A stretch of DNA of 64,000 nt from JADLDB01 sp040755835 (GTDB lineage Bacteria > Myxococcota > Myxococcia > Myxococcales > Myxococcaceae): contig JBFMAB010000020.1 in assembly GCA_040755835.1 (NCBI GenBank), positions 138,502 through 202,501 of the forward strand, in the 5' to 3' direction. Shown here piece by piece: positions 55,201 through 63,226 of the stretch. The translations under genes were made by a program, and so were the position numbers. Numbering within the stretch: the stretch's first letter is position 1; each line of letters begins with the position of its first letter. The notes beneath the pieces are model-generated. The model searched no databases. It saw only the letters and a list, made by a program, of their open reading frames with translations, and was not told the origin of the DNA.

Positions 55201-55696
55201 CGCCGCTGCGCGCGCCCAGCACCCGGCCGAGGTGGCGCTCCGCGTCCGTCACGCCGGGGCCGCGGGGCAGCACGTCGCTCGAGCCGGTCGCGTACTCGTC
55301 GAGCTGCGCCAGCGCCTTCGACAGCGCGAACCACCCGTCGACGAGCTGCTGCAGCTGGGCCAGGGTGGCCGCGGGCACGCACGCGCCGACGCCGCGCGCC
55401 GAGCCCTGCAGCAGCGACGCTGCGAGCGCCGCCGCCTCCTGGCACTGCTGCTCCTTCTCCTGAACACAGGCCTCGAGCCGGTTCGCGCTGGTGGCGGCCT
55501 TGTCGGTGGCGTCATCGAGCGCGGCCTCGCAGCGATCGCGCGCGGTCGACAGCGAGCGCGTCGTGTCGGTGCAGGTGGCCAGCGCGCGCTGTGCGGCCTG
55601 CAGGCGTTGCTCGACCTCCACACAGGACACGCCTCCGTCCGTGGCGGCGAGGGCCACGGCGTGGAGGGCGGACAGCAACAACGCGAGTGTCGACAT
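52217..55696 (-). CDS. Signal-peptide, transmembrane STAND-like ATPase
   Basis: This 1159-residue protein starts at ATG 55696 with a signal peptide (LALLLSALHAVALA). Residues 30-570 are extracytoplasmic, with a coiled coil (RLQAAQRALATCTDTTRSLS) and many Cys. A membrane helix follows at about 574-593 (AGAAGLIALVLFLSWALRQW). The cytoplasmic part begins with an alpha/beta region (DVKVVFLLHPD) and then the hallmark NPFEVRGPV before Walker A GLRRFGKSSLALEVARRL (about 780) and Walker B MLLVLDEVEQLLSS (about 884). A helical C-terminus follows. STAND ATPases usually act as signal switches. Here an outside sensor would drive an inside switch. Family rank is inference; the topology is seen directly. 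Confidence 0.75.
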   Translation of the reverse strand: MSTLALLLSALHAVALAATDGGVSCVEVEQRLQAAQRALATCTDTTRSLSTARDRCEAALDDATDKAATSANRLEACVQEKEQQCQEAAALAASLLQGSARGVGACVPAATLAQLQQLVDGWFALSKALAQLDEYATGSSDVLPRGPGVTDAERHLGRVLGARSGVPLWNRRLLVEAFRLTAPEAWRRLKGQGATAVETFFESRGPLPETFIGEAKGEHEGAGGSAGPPLTAALRLTQAYLQLARCDDRPDSRECGRARQLVDLLDATGPLLVRRRVEELYATPCDAIRPDMLRGWLQDLPVSRREERQATLAELSQAARAKLFLCYLGDVEGDASYRAWVAPRLPPPASLDARTLPLVDAFSKFVADGDPVDRCGRAVRALERLPSPKMCAAEGAETLAALSGWARAPAPAAPSPEWQLCQRVARLLWSGAAVSLPESPAEPVHVDDEATATTVAQLREACDARLGVGGRFEEGLGALAAIGAALGETPTSSPWRLDGTGGRPQEKARLANALEVTAWVQHVVAQESVCDALGLSPARCDACREAAPGTHYDCDAERELKEAWARYRRLTRAGAAGLIALVLFLSWALRQWRARRTVAGLVGLARESLEGLGLDAARDAWRLVFPSRHDTLRLTLPRTPAWERWGHEACAVFAPGAPALHEADVNHAAAVAQRHDVKVVFLLHPDTASPDLGAVRAILDWAARGGTRAVQVLPLALSRLAWATRDEDLLDLVEATSLRGNPFEVRGPVRSSSQFWNRERLVAGLLTESRSGNWTIVTGLRRFGKSSLALEVARRLTGPSAYVDLAGFHHEVMHGETPAVAVEAVLRTLVARLMDSAAARYPAAVVPPAPTGSLDAPTLAAWLKGLGVACGTSAGTAPPTMLLVLDEVEQLLSSPPEKLGRALDVLATLVGRLRSAVADPSAPHAGSTVGVTFCAAMHPLLWAPLATLGGQSLMGAFPSICVPALDDEAARSMMRGLGAQQGIRFDDDALAAMVRASQGVPLLLRRLGTSVLELYDADRARQGALGATRIGVEGAAEAIRRETRGGSPLRVWVESEIAPVDGPAGVMLRALAQADEPVPVTKLQRLVETQVMDRFATTGLDAHLPPSELKRRAQEAASVMVRLLADSRLLEEHGDLTAPESYSLPDGVLRTILSEGAKA

Positions 55697-55781
55697 CGGG
55701 CCTGGTGGAGACAGTGAAGCCACGGGAGCCGCCGGTTGGCTAGGTGAAAAAACGCGGGCGGCGGACTACGCATGGACACCG

Positions 55782-57980
55782 GTGGCCACTCCGGTGAACG
55801 CCAGCGCTCGTGCCCTCGCCTTGAGGCGCGGCTTCGTCTCGGGGTTGGCGGCCGTCGGCGTCCTCGCGCTCGCGGCGCTGCCCGCGCGTCTCGCGGTGGC
55901 CGCGCGCAGCTGGGGCAGCGTCGCCACGAAGTTCGAGCGCGTCGCGGTCGGCGTGCTGATCGACCTCTCCGCCGTGGTGCTGGTGCTCGGGCCGGTGGTG
56001 CTGCTGCTGACCTTCGCCATGCCGCTCGTCGCGCGCCGACGCGTCGGCCCGCGGTGGCAGGGCTCGGGCGCGCTGGTGGCGGCCTTCCCGGCGGGCTTCT
56101 CGCTGTGGGTGCTGACCGTCGTCGCGCAGGAGGTGAAGGGCGAGCGCGGCGCCTTCCCGACCATGTTCGACCTCGCGGAGGGCGGCGGCAACGCGTCCTT
56201 CGTCGAGGGCACGCTGGGCTTCCTCCGCTACGAGCGCGTCTGGCTGCCGGCGCTGGTGAGCCTCGCGCTGCTTGCAGCGCTGGTCGCGTGGCGTTGGCGT
56301 CGGGCGGGCGGCGAGCTGGTGCCATGGCGGCCGTGGGCGCTGGGCGTGATGGGCGGCCTCGGCGCCGGCTCGGGGCTGGCGCTGTCCGCCACGCTGGGCC
56401 TCGGGGCCGTCTCCAACCGCTTCACCGCCGCGGCGCTGGGCGACCCGATGACGGGCCTGGTCGAGAGCACCGTCGATCTCCTGCGGCACCAGGGCCCGGC
56501 GACGCCGCGGCAGCTGGTGCTGGACGCGGAGCTGGCGCCGTCCCTCGCGCCGACGGGCGCCGCGCGGCTGGGCTGGCCTTCGCGCCACGAGGCCGGGCGG
56601 CCGTGCTGGCCGCACCCGTACGCGAGGCCGCTGGACGTCGCGAAGGAGCCCGCCACGAAGGACCCCCGCGGGCGCGCGCTGCTCGAGGCGCTCGAGCGCG
56701 CCTCGGCGGCGCTGTTCCGCGACGACGATCGCGCGGTCGCCGTCTTCCTCCTGTCGCTCGAGGGCTTCCGCGCCGATGACGTGCACGCGCTCAACCCGCA
56801 GGCGCCGCGGGAGATCGCCCCGTTCGTCACCGGTCTCTACGAGCGGGCGCGCGCGGGCGGGAAGGGCGTGCTGGCGCCGTCGAAGCTGTACCAGGCCGGC
56901 GTGCGCACCGCGCAGGGCCTGGGCGCTCTCACCTGTGGCCTGGGCACGCTGCCGTACAATCTGAGCTTCATCCGCGACCTCCACCCGTTCCCCATGCGGT
57001 GTGCGCCGGACGTGCTGGCGGACGCGGGCTTCCAGGGCTCGTTTTTCTACGGCTCCGATCTCACCTTCGACGGCATGGACGTCTTCCTCCGCGAGCACCG
57101 TTTCGGCACCGCGCTGGGGCAGGACGACTTCCCCAAGGACGCGCCGAAGGGCACCTGGGACGGCATCACCGACTTCGCCGTGTTCGAAGCGGCCGTGGCC
57201 CGCGTGGCGAAGGGGCTCGAGGGCGGGGCGCCGCAGCTGTCGTTGGTGATGTCGCTGTCGCACCACTCCCCGTTCACCGCGCCGGAGGATCTGCCGCCGG
57301 AGGTGTCCGCGCGGGTCGACGCCGCGCTCAAGGCCACGCCCAACCGCGCCGACGCCGACGATCGCCTGCGCCTCGTCACGTTTTCGTACACCGATGCGGC
57401 GGTGGAGCGGCTCTTCGCGCGCCTCGAGGCCGGGCACCTGGTGGACCGCAGCATCGTGGTGCTCGCCGCCGACCACTCGACGGGCCACGCGTACGTGTGG
57501 GGCGCGCAAGGCACGGAGACCGACGCGCAGAAGGCGCAGATCCCCCTGGCGCTCGTCATCCCCGACGCCCTCCGCGCGCGGGCGAAGGACCGGGGGGCGC
57601 TCGACGCAGCGCTGGCCGACGCGCAGCGGCTGCTCGACGAGGCGCCCATGTCCCAGAATGACGTGCCCGCGCTGTTGCTCGCGCTGCTGTCCGGGCACCC
57701 GGGCGTGAAGGCGCTGCCGCCAGAGGCGCGCTGGCACTCGCTGGGCGGGCAGGTGACGAGCCCGTACTTCGAGCCGGGCGGCGCGGCGGACAGCTACGTG
57801 CTGGGCATCAACGGCGTGAGCGAGCTGTACGCACTCAATCGCGCCGGCGAGCGCACCGGTAGCTACGAGGACTCGGTGTTCCTCAAGACCCGGGCCGACC
57901 GCTACCGGGTGACGCCGCGGCTCATCCCCGTCACCGCGACGCTCATCGACGTGATGCAGCACCCGGTGCGCTGTCCGTAG
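55782..57980 (+). CDS. LTA-synthase-like membrane sulfatase-fold enzyme
   Basis: This protein has about 732 residues. GTG 55782 is the likely start, with GTG 55794 an alternative. Five or six membrane segments precede an extracytoplasmic sulfatase-fold domain (about residues 310-720). Active-site pieces are LLSLEGF with the metal-binding Glu (about 323), VRTAQGLGALT with the likely Thr nucleophile (about 373), and LAADHSTGH with Asp and His (about 563). LTA synthase and relatives move phosphoglycerol or phosphoethanolamine onto lipids or sugars. In a Gram-negative this would decorate envelope glycans. It is divergent from the ATPase-glycosyltransferase operon, 85 bases away. Confidence 0.82.
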   Translation: MATPVNASARALALRRGFVSGLAAVGVLALAALPARLAVAARSWGSVATKFERVAVGVLIDLSAVVLVLGPVVLLLTFAMPLVARRRVGPRWQGSGALVAAFPAGFSLWVLTVVAQEVKGERGAFPTMFDLAEGGGNASFVEGTLGFLRYERVWLPALVSLALLAALVAWRWRRAGGELVPWRPWALGVMGGLGAGSGLALSATLGLGAVSNRFTAAALGDPMTGLVESTVDLLRHQGPATPRQLVLDAELAPSLAPTGAARLGWPSRHEAGRPCWPHPYARPLDVAKEPATKDPRGRALLEALERASAALFRDDDRAVAVFLLSLEGFRADDVHALNPQAPREIAPFVTGLYERARAGGKGVLAPSKLYQAGVRTAQGLGALTCGLGTLPYNLSFIRDLHPFPMRCAPDVLADAGFQGSFFYGSDLTFDGMDVFLREHRFGTALGQDDFPKDAPKGTWDGITDFAVFEAAVARVAKGLEGGAPQLSLVMSLSHHSPFTAPEDLPPEVSARVDAALKATPNRADADDRLRLVTFSYTDAAVERLFARLEAGHLVDRSIVVLAADHSTGHAYVWGAQGTETDAQKAQIPLALVIPDALRARAKDRGALDAALADAQRLLDEAPMSQNDVPALLLALLSGHPGVKALPPEARWHSLGGQVTSPYFEPGGAADSYVLGINGVSELYALNRAGERTGSYEDSVFLKTRADRYRVTPRLIPVTATLIDVMQHPVRCP

Positions 57981-58000
57981 CGCGCCCGTGGGGGCGAATG

Positions 58001-58260
58001 TGTCCGGTGGACCCGTGGCTGATCGCGCCACTCGGAAACGGATCCACCCGCCGGTTTGAAACCAATCCACCCCGCTGACGCGGAGGCCTCGCCCGGCAAG
58101 CCGGGCTGGGCTTTCGGGAGGCAATGCTGCGGATGAAGTGACGGTGATTCGGCATCGCGTCCTGGGACAGGGCGTGGCTCGGCGGGCTGAAGCGAAGGAG
58201 CTCGGCATGTCGGGAAACACGGTGCGTCGGCGTGCGCGGACGCAGCAGCTCCCGCGGCGG
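58001..58260 (+). mobile_element. IS21-family relic with istA N-terminal fragment
   Basis: A frame from 58138 (IRHRVLGQGVARRAEAKELG, then MSGNTVRRRA) matches the helix-turn-helix start of IS21-type IstA transposases. It ends after about 40 residues. Upstream (58001-58078) lie TGTCCGGTGG and two related 14-base direct repeats, GAAACGGATCCACC and GAAACCAATCCACC, as expected at the multi-repeat end of IS21 elements. No istB and no other end are visible, so the insertion is dead. The right boundary is set by the terminator hairpin of the PIG-L gene. Confidence 0.6.
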
Positions 58261-58285
58261 CGAAGTGCACCGGACCGCGGGAGCT
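58247..58285 (-). terminator. Hairpin after the PIG-L gene
   Basis: Exact 11-base arms AGCTCCCGCGG (58247-58257) and its complement (58275-58285) enclose 17 bases and abut the stop codon of the deacetylase gene (58285-58287). No T-tract follows on the minus strand. Confidence 0.45.
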
Positions 58286-59475
58286 CAGCCACCGCGGGGG
58301 AAGCCCCGAAGCACCCGCGTCCCGGCGAACTCTCCGGCGCCCCAGAGGCTCCACTCGGCGTAGCCGTTCGCGTCCCGCCGCGTGGTGACGCGGAGGCTGA
58401 ACGGCGGCTGGGCGCCGATGCGCTCCCAGCGGGCCACCACGCGGCCGTCGGCGTGCAGGGTGACGCTGGAGTCGGTGACGGCGACCGCGAGCGTCGCGCC
58501 GGACTCGAGCGACACCGTGGCGCCTTCCGCGATCGGCAGCTCGCCCGTCCGCTCGGCCTCGACCGTCGTCCACCGACCGGAGGCGTCGCGGCGCAGCGTC
58601 TCGGTGAAGAACGCCTCGTCGCGCCGCGCGAAGCCCGCCAGCCAGTCGCGCTCGGCGCCGCCCGGCGCCTGCGAGGCGTAGTGGGCGATGAGCGCCAGCT
58701 TCCGACGCCCTTCGATGGGAACGCGCTCGGTGGGCCGGTAGCCGTCGAATGGCGCGGGCAGCTCGGGCAGCGGCTCGTCTGGCGCGAGCGACGTCGCGCA
58801 GTCGGTCGGCCAGCACGGCCCGGCGTGGACGACGGCGCGGTGGACCGTGACGGGGCCGCGGACGAGGCGCGCCAGCGCGCGACGGAAGAAGAGGTACGTC
58901 GCCGCGTGATCCGGGTGCTCGTCGAGCCCGTGCGGCAGGTAGACGTCGCGGGGCGCGAGCCGCTCGAGGAGGGCGGCGAGGTCGCCCGTCAGCGCGGGCG
59001 CCGTGAACGGCGCTGGCCGGCCGGTGCGGCGCGTGTGCTCGTCCAGGTGGCCCGCGCCGCGCGTGGCCAGTGTGGTGCGGCGCGTCGCGCACGTGCCGTC
59101 GGGCGCGCGCCAGTCCACCTCCCGAAGCGGCGTCGCGCCGAGCCGGGCGAGGTGCCCGTCGGGGTAGCCGAGGAAGTGCACGGCGTCCTCGTCGAGGCCC
59201 AGCGCGGCGAGCGCGGACACCGTCTCGGCCTGTCGGAGCGCGCCGTCGCGATCGTCGAAGCAGCCCAGATCGCCGTTGGTGAGGACGATCACCGCGGCGC
59301 GCCGGCCGGCCTTCACGGCCTGCTCGAGCACGCCGCCGGCCATCAACACCTCGTCATCGGGGTGCGGGGCGATGACGACGAGGTCGACCGTCTCATCGCG
59401 AGGCGCCGGAGCGGCGTGCGGACAGCCCAACAGGCACGCGGTGAGGAAGACTGTTGCTGCGACTCGCTTTCGCAT
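58285..59475 (-). CDS. PIG-L family deacetylase, lipoprotein
   Basis: This 396-residue protein starts at ATG 59475. The signal ends TACLLGC, a lipobox. The PIG-L/LmbE zinc site is visible as VIAPHPDDEVLMAGG (PHPDDE) and HGLDEHPDHAATY (HPDH). The family removes acetyl groups from GlcNAc-type substrates. Residues from about 290 on form a second beta-rich region with LamG-like strands (FSLRVTTRRDANGYAEWSLW). It probably deacetylates envelope or prey glycans outside the inner membrane. Confidence 0.85.
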   Translation of the reverse strand: MRKRVAATVFLTACLLGCPHAAPAPRDETVDLVVIAPHPDDEVLMAGGVLEQAVKAGRRAAVIVLTNGDLGCFDDRDGALRQAETVSALAALGLDEDAVHFLGYPDGHLARLGATPLREVDWRAPDGTCATRRTTLATRGAGHLDEHTRRTGRPAPFTAPALTGDLAALLERLAPRDVYLPHGLDEHPDHAATYLFFRRALARLVRGPVTVHRAVVHAGPCWPTDCATSLAPDEPLPELPAPFDGYRPTERVPIEGRRKLALIAHYASQAPGGAERDWLAGFARRDEAFFTETLRRDASGRWTTVEAERTGELPIAEGATVSLESGATLAVAVTDSSVTLHADGRVVARWERIGAQPPFSLRVTTRRDANGYAEWSLWGAGEFAGTRVLRGFPRGG

Positions 59476-59617
59476 AGGACGCGGGCCGCCCGTGGCACCG
59501 CCGGCCGACTCCTTCGCATTCGCTCGTGCCGAAGCCATCCTGCTCGATGGCGCGAACAGTGTCAGCGGGCAGCCTCGCGCGCAGTTTCCCGCCCGGGTCG
59601 GTTCGTCGACCCTCGCG

Positions 59618-60004
59618 GTGGTGGTGCTGGTGCTGGCGCTCGCGTGGCTGCGCCGGCGCCGCCCGGCCTGGCTGCTCCCGGCGCTGGCGCTGCTCGCCGC
59701 CGTGCCCGGCGCGGTGTGCGTGTCGGCGCTGCGCGGTGACGCGCCGCTTCGTCGATCGGACACCGCCGCGGCGCTCGTGGCGACGCTCTCGACGCTCCAG
59801 CGTGAGGCGCCCTGGCCGGGGACACCGGTGGCGATCGACCACGAGGACGACGACGTCCTCTTTCCGTTGGGGCGCTACGCGTGGCCCTCGAGGCCACCCG
59901 TCGAACGCCCGGCGGTGCGGCTCGAGCTTCGCGGTGGCGCGCTGAACGTGGCGTGCGTGCGAGACGCCTCGCACGCGCAGGTCGTCTGTGGAGCTTCGCC
60001 GTGA
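59618..60004 (+). CDS. Small membrane protein, unknown; start uncertain
   Basis: A coherent frame with two membrane segments (AVVVLVLALAWLRRR and PAWLLPALALLAAVPGAV) and a C-terminal extracellular part (PVERPAVRLELRGGALNVAC) runs to a stop at 60004. The first plausible start is GTG 59618, inside the first helix, so a real start may lie upstream in frame (none is strong). It overlaps the next gene by GTGA at 60001-60004, so the two are coupled. No family recognised. Confidence 0.5.
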   Translation: MVVLVLALAWLRRRRPAWLLPALALLAAVPGAVCVSALRGDAPLRRSDTAAALVATLSTLQREAPWPGTPVAIDHEDDDVLFPLGRYAWPSRPPVERPAVRLELRGGALNVACVRDASHAQVVCGASP

Positions 60005-61329
60005 TCGCGCTCCTCGGCCTGGCGGTGCTCCACGTGACGGGCGCGGTGATCCTCTCGCTCGCGTCGCGCCGGCCGCTGCGGGTGACGGTTCGGCAGCCGT
60101 CCGCGGCGATCCCGGCGATCGGCGTGCTCGGGCTCGCGTCGCTCGGCGCGGCGGGCGTTTCACTCCTCGCGGCGCTGGGGCTCTCCGCGTGGTTGGTGCG
60201 GCCCGCGCAGGCGCAGCCCCTGGCGCGCTTCCCATGGCGCCTCTTCTCCGTCGGCGCGCTGCTCGTCCTCGCGCGGCCGTGGGTGCCGACGCAGTGGGAC
60301 GAGTACGTCTGGCTGGGCAAGGCGCGTCTCGAGTCGCTCGGCTTCGGAGCGGGCGTCCGCGCGGCGCTGGACGCGACGCAGCACCTCGTCCCGCCGGGCT
60401 ACCCGGCGCTCTGGCCGTCGGCGGTGGGGTGGGTGTCGCTGGGGCGCGACGCGCTGGCGACGCACACGCTCGCGGCCACGCTGCTGGTGCTGCTCTGCGC
60501 CGCGGTCGCGCTCGAGGCCTGGGCGCCGCTCGTGACGCGACCGCGCCCCCTCGCCCTCGCTGTCGCCCTCGCCGCGCCGCTCGCGTGGGTGCACCTGCGG
60601 TCGACGTACGTCGATCTGCCGGTCGGGCTAATGGGCCTCGCGCTGCTCGGGCAACTGCTCGCGAGCGTCGAGGGCCGCCCGCCGATCGAGGCGCTCTTCA
60701 CCGCCGTCGTCCTCGCGGGCTTCAAGGACGAAGGCCTCGCGCACGTGCTCGCGGCGAGCGCGGCGGGGTGGCTGGTGTCCTTGCGCCGGCGCGACGCGTG
60801 GCGGCTCGCCGTCCCCGCGGCGCTGGCGCTCCTCTCCGTCGGCGCGTGGCGCCTGCTGCTGCATGGCGCGGGCGTCGTCGACAGCGACCACGCCCTCGGG
60901 CTGCCGTACTGGCCATGGCTTCCGAAGCTGGGGGCGCTCGTCTGGCTGCACGCCACCGACGTGTTCTCCTGGGGCGTCTTCTGGGCGGTGGCGGTGGCGG
61001 TTCTGCTGCGCGGCGCGTCGGACGGGCCGGCGCGGGCCGCGCGGTGGTTGGTGGTGCTCGACTTCGCCTTCGTCGTCGTCGAGCTGCTCTGCGGACCGGA
61101 GCGCGTCCGCGCGTTCGCGGAGAACGGGACCCTGGTGAATCGCCTGCTGGTGCAGCTGTGGCCGGCGGCCGCCGCGCTGGTGGTGCTCGCCCTCGGCGCA
61201 CCCGACGCGCCGACCGCTACCTCGCCCGCCGCACCGGCTGGTCGAGCCACGCCTCGTAGCGAGCCTCGACTTCGCGCACCCATGGTTCGTCGTCGGCGTC
61301 GACCGGCGGCGGCCGGAGCGGCTCCATGA
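60001..61329 (+). CDS. Multi-pass membrane protein, GT-C-like
   Basis: This 442-residue protein starts at GTG 60001 in a GTGA overlap. About ten membrane helices are visible. The first large loop carries TQWDEYVWLGKAR, an acidic pair in the spot where GT-C glycosyltransferases (PMT/ArnT type) have their catalytic Asp or Glu. That is the only hint of function. The last 40 residues are low in sense (APAAPAGRATPRSE-like) and overlap the converging acyltransferase by 113 bases, so the true end may lie near 61210 after a frame change. Confidence 0.6.
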   Translation: MIALLGLAVLHVTGAVILSLASRRPLRVTVRQPSAAIPAIGVLGLASLGAAGVSLLAALGLSAWLVRPAQAQPLARFPWRLFSVGALLVLARPWVPTQWDEYVWLGKARLESLGFGAGVRAALDATQHLVPPGYPALWPSAVGWVSLGRDALATHTLAATLLVLLCAAVALEAWAPLVTRPRPLALAVALAAPLAWVHLRSTYVDLPVGLMGLALLGQLLASVEGRPPIEALFTAVVLAGFKDEGLAHVLAASAAGWLVSLRRRDAWRLAVPAALALLSVGAWRLLLHGAGVVDSDHALGLPYWPWLPKLGALVWLHATDVFSWGVFWAVAVAVLLRGASDGPARAARWLVVLDFAFVVVELLCGPERVRAFAENGTLVNRLLVQLWPAAAALVVLALGAPDAPTATSPAAPAGRATPRSEPRLRAPMVRRRRRPAAAGAAP

Positions 61330-61951
61330 CGCGCACGGTGACGCGGCCGGTCGGGGAGAACCATGGCCCGTCCTCGAACACGAGCGCGCTCGTCCCCTCG
61401 AGGACGATCGGCACCAGCGGCACCTGCGCGCGCTGCGCGAGGCGGAACGCGCCGCGCTTGAACGGCAGCCGCTCGGGGCCCGAGGCGTAGGTGCCTTCGG
61501 GGAAGATGAGCACCTTCTGCCCGGCTTTGAGCAGCGCGCCGCACACCACCAGCAGGTCCTGGTGCGAGCTCTGCTTGCCGCGCTCGAGCGCCACGTACTG
61601 CAGCCGCCGCATCATCCAGCCCACCAGCGGCACGCGGAACAGCGATGCCTTCGAGACGAACTTGAACGTCGTCCGCAGGCCCATCAGCGCGAGGATGTCC
61701 GCCATCGACTGGTGGTTCGCCACCAGGACGCAGGGCCCCTTCGGCAGCTTCTCGCGCCCTTCGACGCGCACACGCCAGCCCGGCCAGAAGCGCAGGTACA
61801 GGTGGCACCAGCCGGTGACGAAGTGGTGCAGCACCACGCGGTGCCGGTCGAACGGCGCCGTCAGCGCGAGCAGCACCACCGCCAGCACGTAGCCCACCGG
61901 CAGGGTGAGCAGCACCGAGCCCCAGAGGAAGGCCGTGGACAGGTAGCGCAT
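61217..61951 (-). CDS. plsC: 1-acyl-sn-glycerol-3-phosphate acyltransferase
   Basis: This 244-residue protein begins with a membrane helix (FLWGSVLLTLPVGYVLAVVL). HX4D is NHQSMAD, and the second motif is FPEGTYASGPERLPFKRGAF with the Gly-Thr block. It acylates lysophosphatidate to phosphatidate. It follows the dehydrogenase on the same strand with a 23-base gap, so the two probably form an operon for lipid work. Confidence 0.92.
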   Translation of the reverse strand: MRYLSTAFLWGSVLLTLPVGYVLAVVLLALTAPFDRHRVVLHHFVTGWCHLYLRFWPGWRVRVEGREKLPKGPCVLVANHQSMADILALMGLRTTFKFVSKASLFRVPLVGWMMRRLQYVALERGKQSSHQDLLVVCGALLKAGQKVLIFPEGTYASGPERLPFKRGAFRLAQRAQVPLVPIVLEGTSALVFEDGPWFSPTGRVTVRVMEPLRPPPVDADDEPWVREVEARYEAWLDQPVRRAR

Positions 61952-61974
61952 CGACCGCGCCTTCGCGCCGGCAG

Positions 61975-62754
61975 CTACAGCTTCGCCGAGAGGTAGAACT
62001 GGTAGTTCGCCTCGAGGCCGCCGTCGACGTTGATGACGGTGCCGTTGACGTAGCGCGAGCCGGGCAGGCACACCCACTCGATGGCCTCGGCGATCTCCTC
62101 GGCCTGGGCGATGTGGCCGGCCGGCACCATTTCGCCGAGCTGCTTCTCGACGCGCGCCCACGCCTCGGACCCGACGTAGAAGCGCGAGCTGTCGGTATCG
62201 ATGTACCCGGGGTTCACCGCGTTGACGCGAATGCGGTCACCGGCCAGCTCGCACGCGAGGTACTTCACGAGGATCTCCATCGCGCCCTTCATGGCGCCCA
62301 GCAGGCCGTGGAAGGGGAGGGGGATGCGGCTGTCCATGCCCGACACCATCACGATGCGGCCGTCGCGGCCCTTCATGAGCGGGGCGGCGCACTGGGCACC
62401 GATGAGGAAGCTCTTCACCGTGACGTTGAACGTCTTGTCCATCTGGTGCGGCTTCACGTCCATCAGCGGGGCGAACTTGGTCGACGCGGCGTTGGCCACG
62501 AAGACGTCGAGGTGGCCGAAGTCGTTCTCGATGCGGTCGAACACCGCGTGGAGCGATTCTGGCTCGAGCTGGTCGGCGACCATGGTGATGCAGCGCCGGC
62601 CCAGCGCCGTGACGTCGGCCTCGAGCTTCTTTGCGGCCTCCGCGTCGCGCCGGTACGTCGAGACGATCTCGTAACCCTGCTTCGCGAGGCGCAGCGACAG
62701 CGCGCGGCCGACGCCGCGGCTGCCTCCGGTGATGAACGCGACGGGAGTGCTCAT
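61975..62754 (-). CDS. FabL-like SDR enoyl reductase homologue with unusual active site
   Basis: This 259-residue protein starts at ATG 62754. The Gly motif is TGGSRGVG, the fold is classical SDR, and VNAVNPGYIDTDSS and VNGTVINVDGG recall FabL-type enoyl-ACP reductases. The active-site stretch reads GMDSRIPLPFHGLLGAMKGA: the Lys is present, but no Tyr lies 4 or 7 residues before it. The positions hold Leu (K-4) and His (K-7). So a non-canonical enzyme or a non-catalytic relative is likely. It sits ahead of plsC. Confidence 0.82.
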   Translation of the reverse strand: MSTPVAFITGGSRGVGRALSLRLAKQGYEIVSTYRRDAEAAKKLEADVTALGRRCITMVADQLEPESLHAVFDRIENDFGHLDVFVANAASTKFAPLMDVKPHQMDKTFNVTVKSFLIGAQCAAPLMKGRDGRIVMVSGMDSRIPLPFHGLLGAMKGAMEILVKYLACELAGDRIRVNAVNPGYIDTDSSRFYVGSEAWARVEKQLGEMVPAGHIAQAEEIAEAIEWVCLPGSRYVNGTVINVDGGLEANYQFYLSAKL

Positions 62755-62823
62755 GGGGCGGGGCCTAGCACGAAGGCGTCGAATTCGCGTCGCCCGGCGA
62801 CTGGTGGGAAGCTGGCCCGGACC

Positions 62824-63222
62824 ATGGCGGCGATCGACTGGGAGAAGCTCTTCGAAGCGGCGGAGGCGGCGCGGCAGCGAGCGTACGCGCCGTACTCGAA
62901 GTTCCTGGTCGGCGCGGCGCTGCTCTGCGACGACGGGTCGATCGTCTCAGGCTGCAACGTGGAGAACGCCAGTTACGGGCTGACCGTCTGCGCCGAGCGC
63001 AACGCCGTAGGCGCGATGGTGCTGGCGGGCCGGACGCCGCGCGCCGTGGCGATCGTCGTCGACTCCCGCGAGCCCACCCCGCCGTGCGGGATGTGCCGCC
63101 AGGTGCTGGCCGAGTTCGGCGACGCGTCGATGCCGGTGCGATCGCGCACGCCGGCCGGCCTCGAGAGACCCTGGACGCTGGGCGAGCTGCTGCCCCACGC
63201 GTTCACGAAGTCGTTCTTCTGA
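62824..63222 (+). CDS. cdd: Cytidine deaminase
   Basis: This 132-residue protein has the normal length of tetrameric cytidine deaminases. The zinc motifs are CAE in LTVCAERNAVGAMVLAG and PCGMCRQVLAEF. The N-terminal stretch AYAPYSKFLVGAALLC is typical. It converts cytidine to uridine in pyrimidine salvage. ATG 62824 is the only good start. It is divergent from the plsC operon. Confidence 0.95.
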   Translation: MAAIDWEKLFEAAEAARQRAYAPYSKFLVGAALLCDDGSIVSGCNVENASYGLTVCAERNAVGAMVLAGRTPRAVAIVVDSREPTPPCGMCRQVLAEFGDASMPVRSRTPAGLERPWTLGELLPHAFTKSFF

Positions 63223-63226
63223 CGCG

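Noticed and set aside
59276..59617. Upstream extension of the small membrane protein
   Set aside because: It overlaps the PIG-L gene on the other strand and reads as low-sense text; there is no good start.
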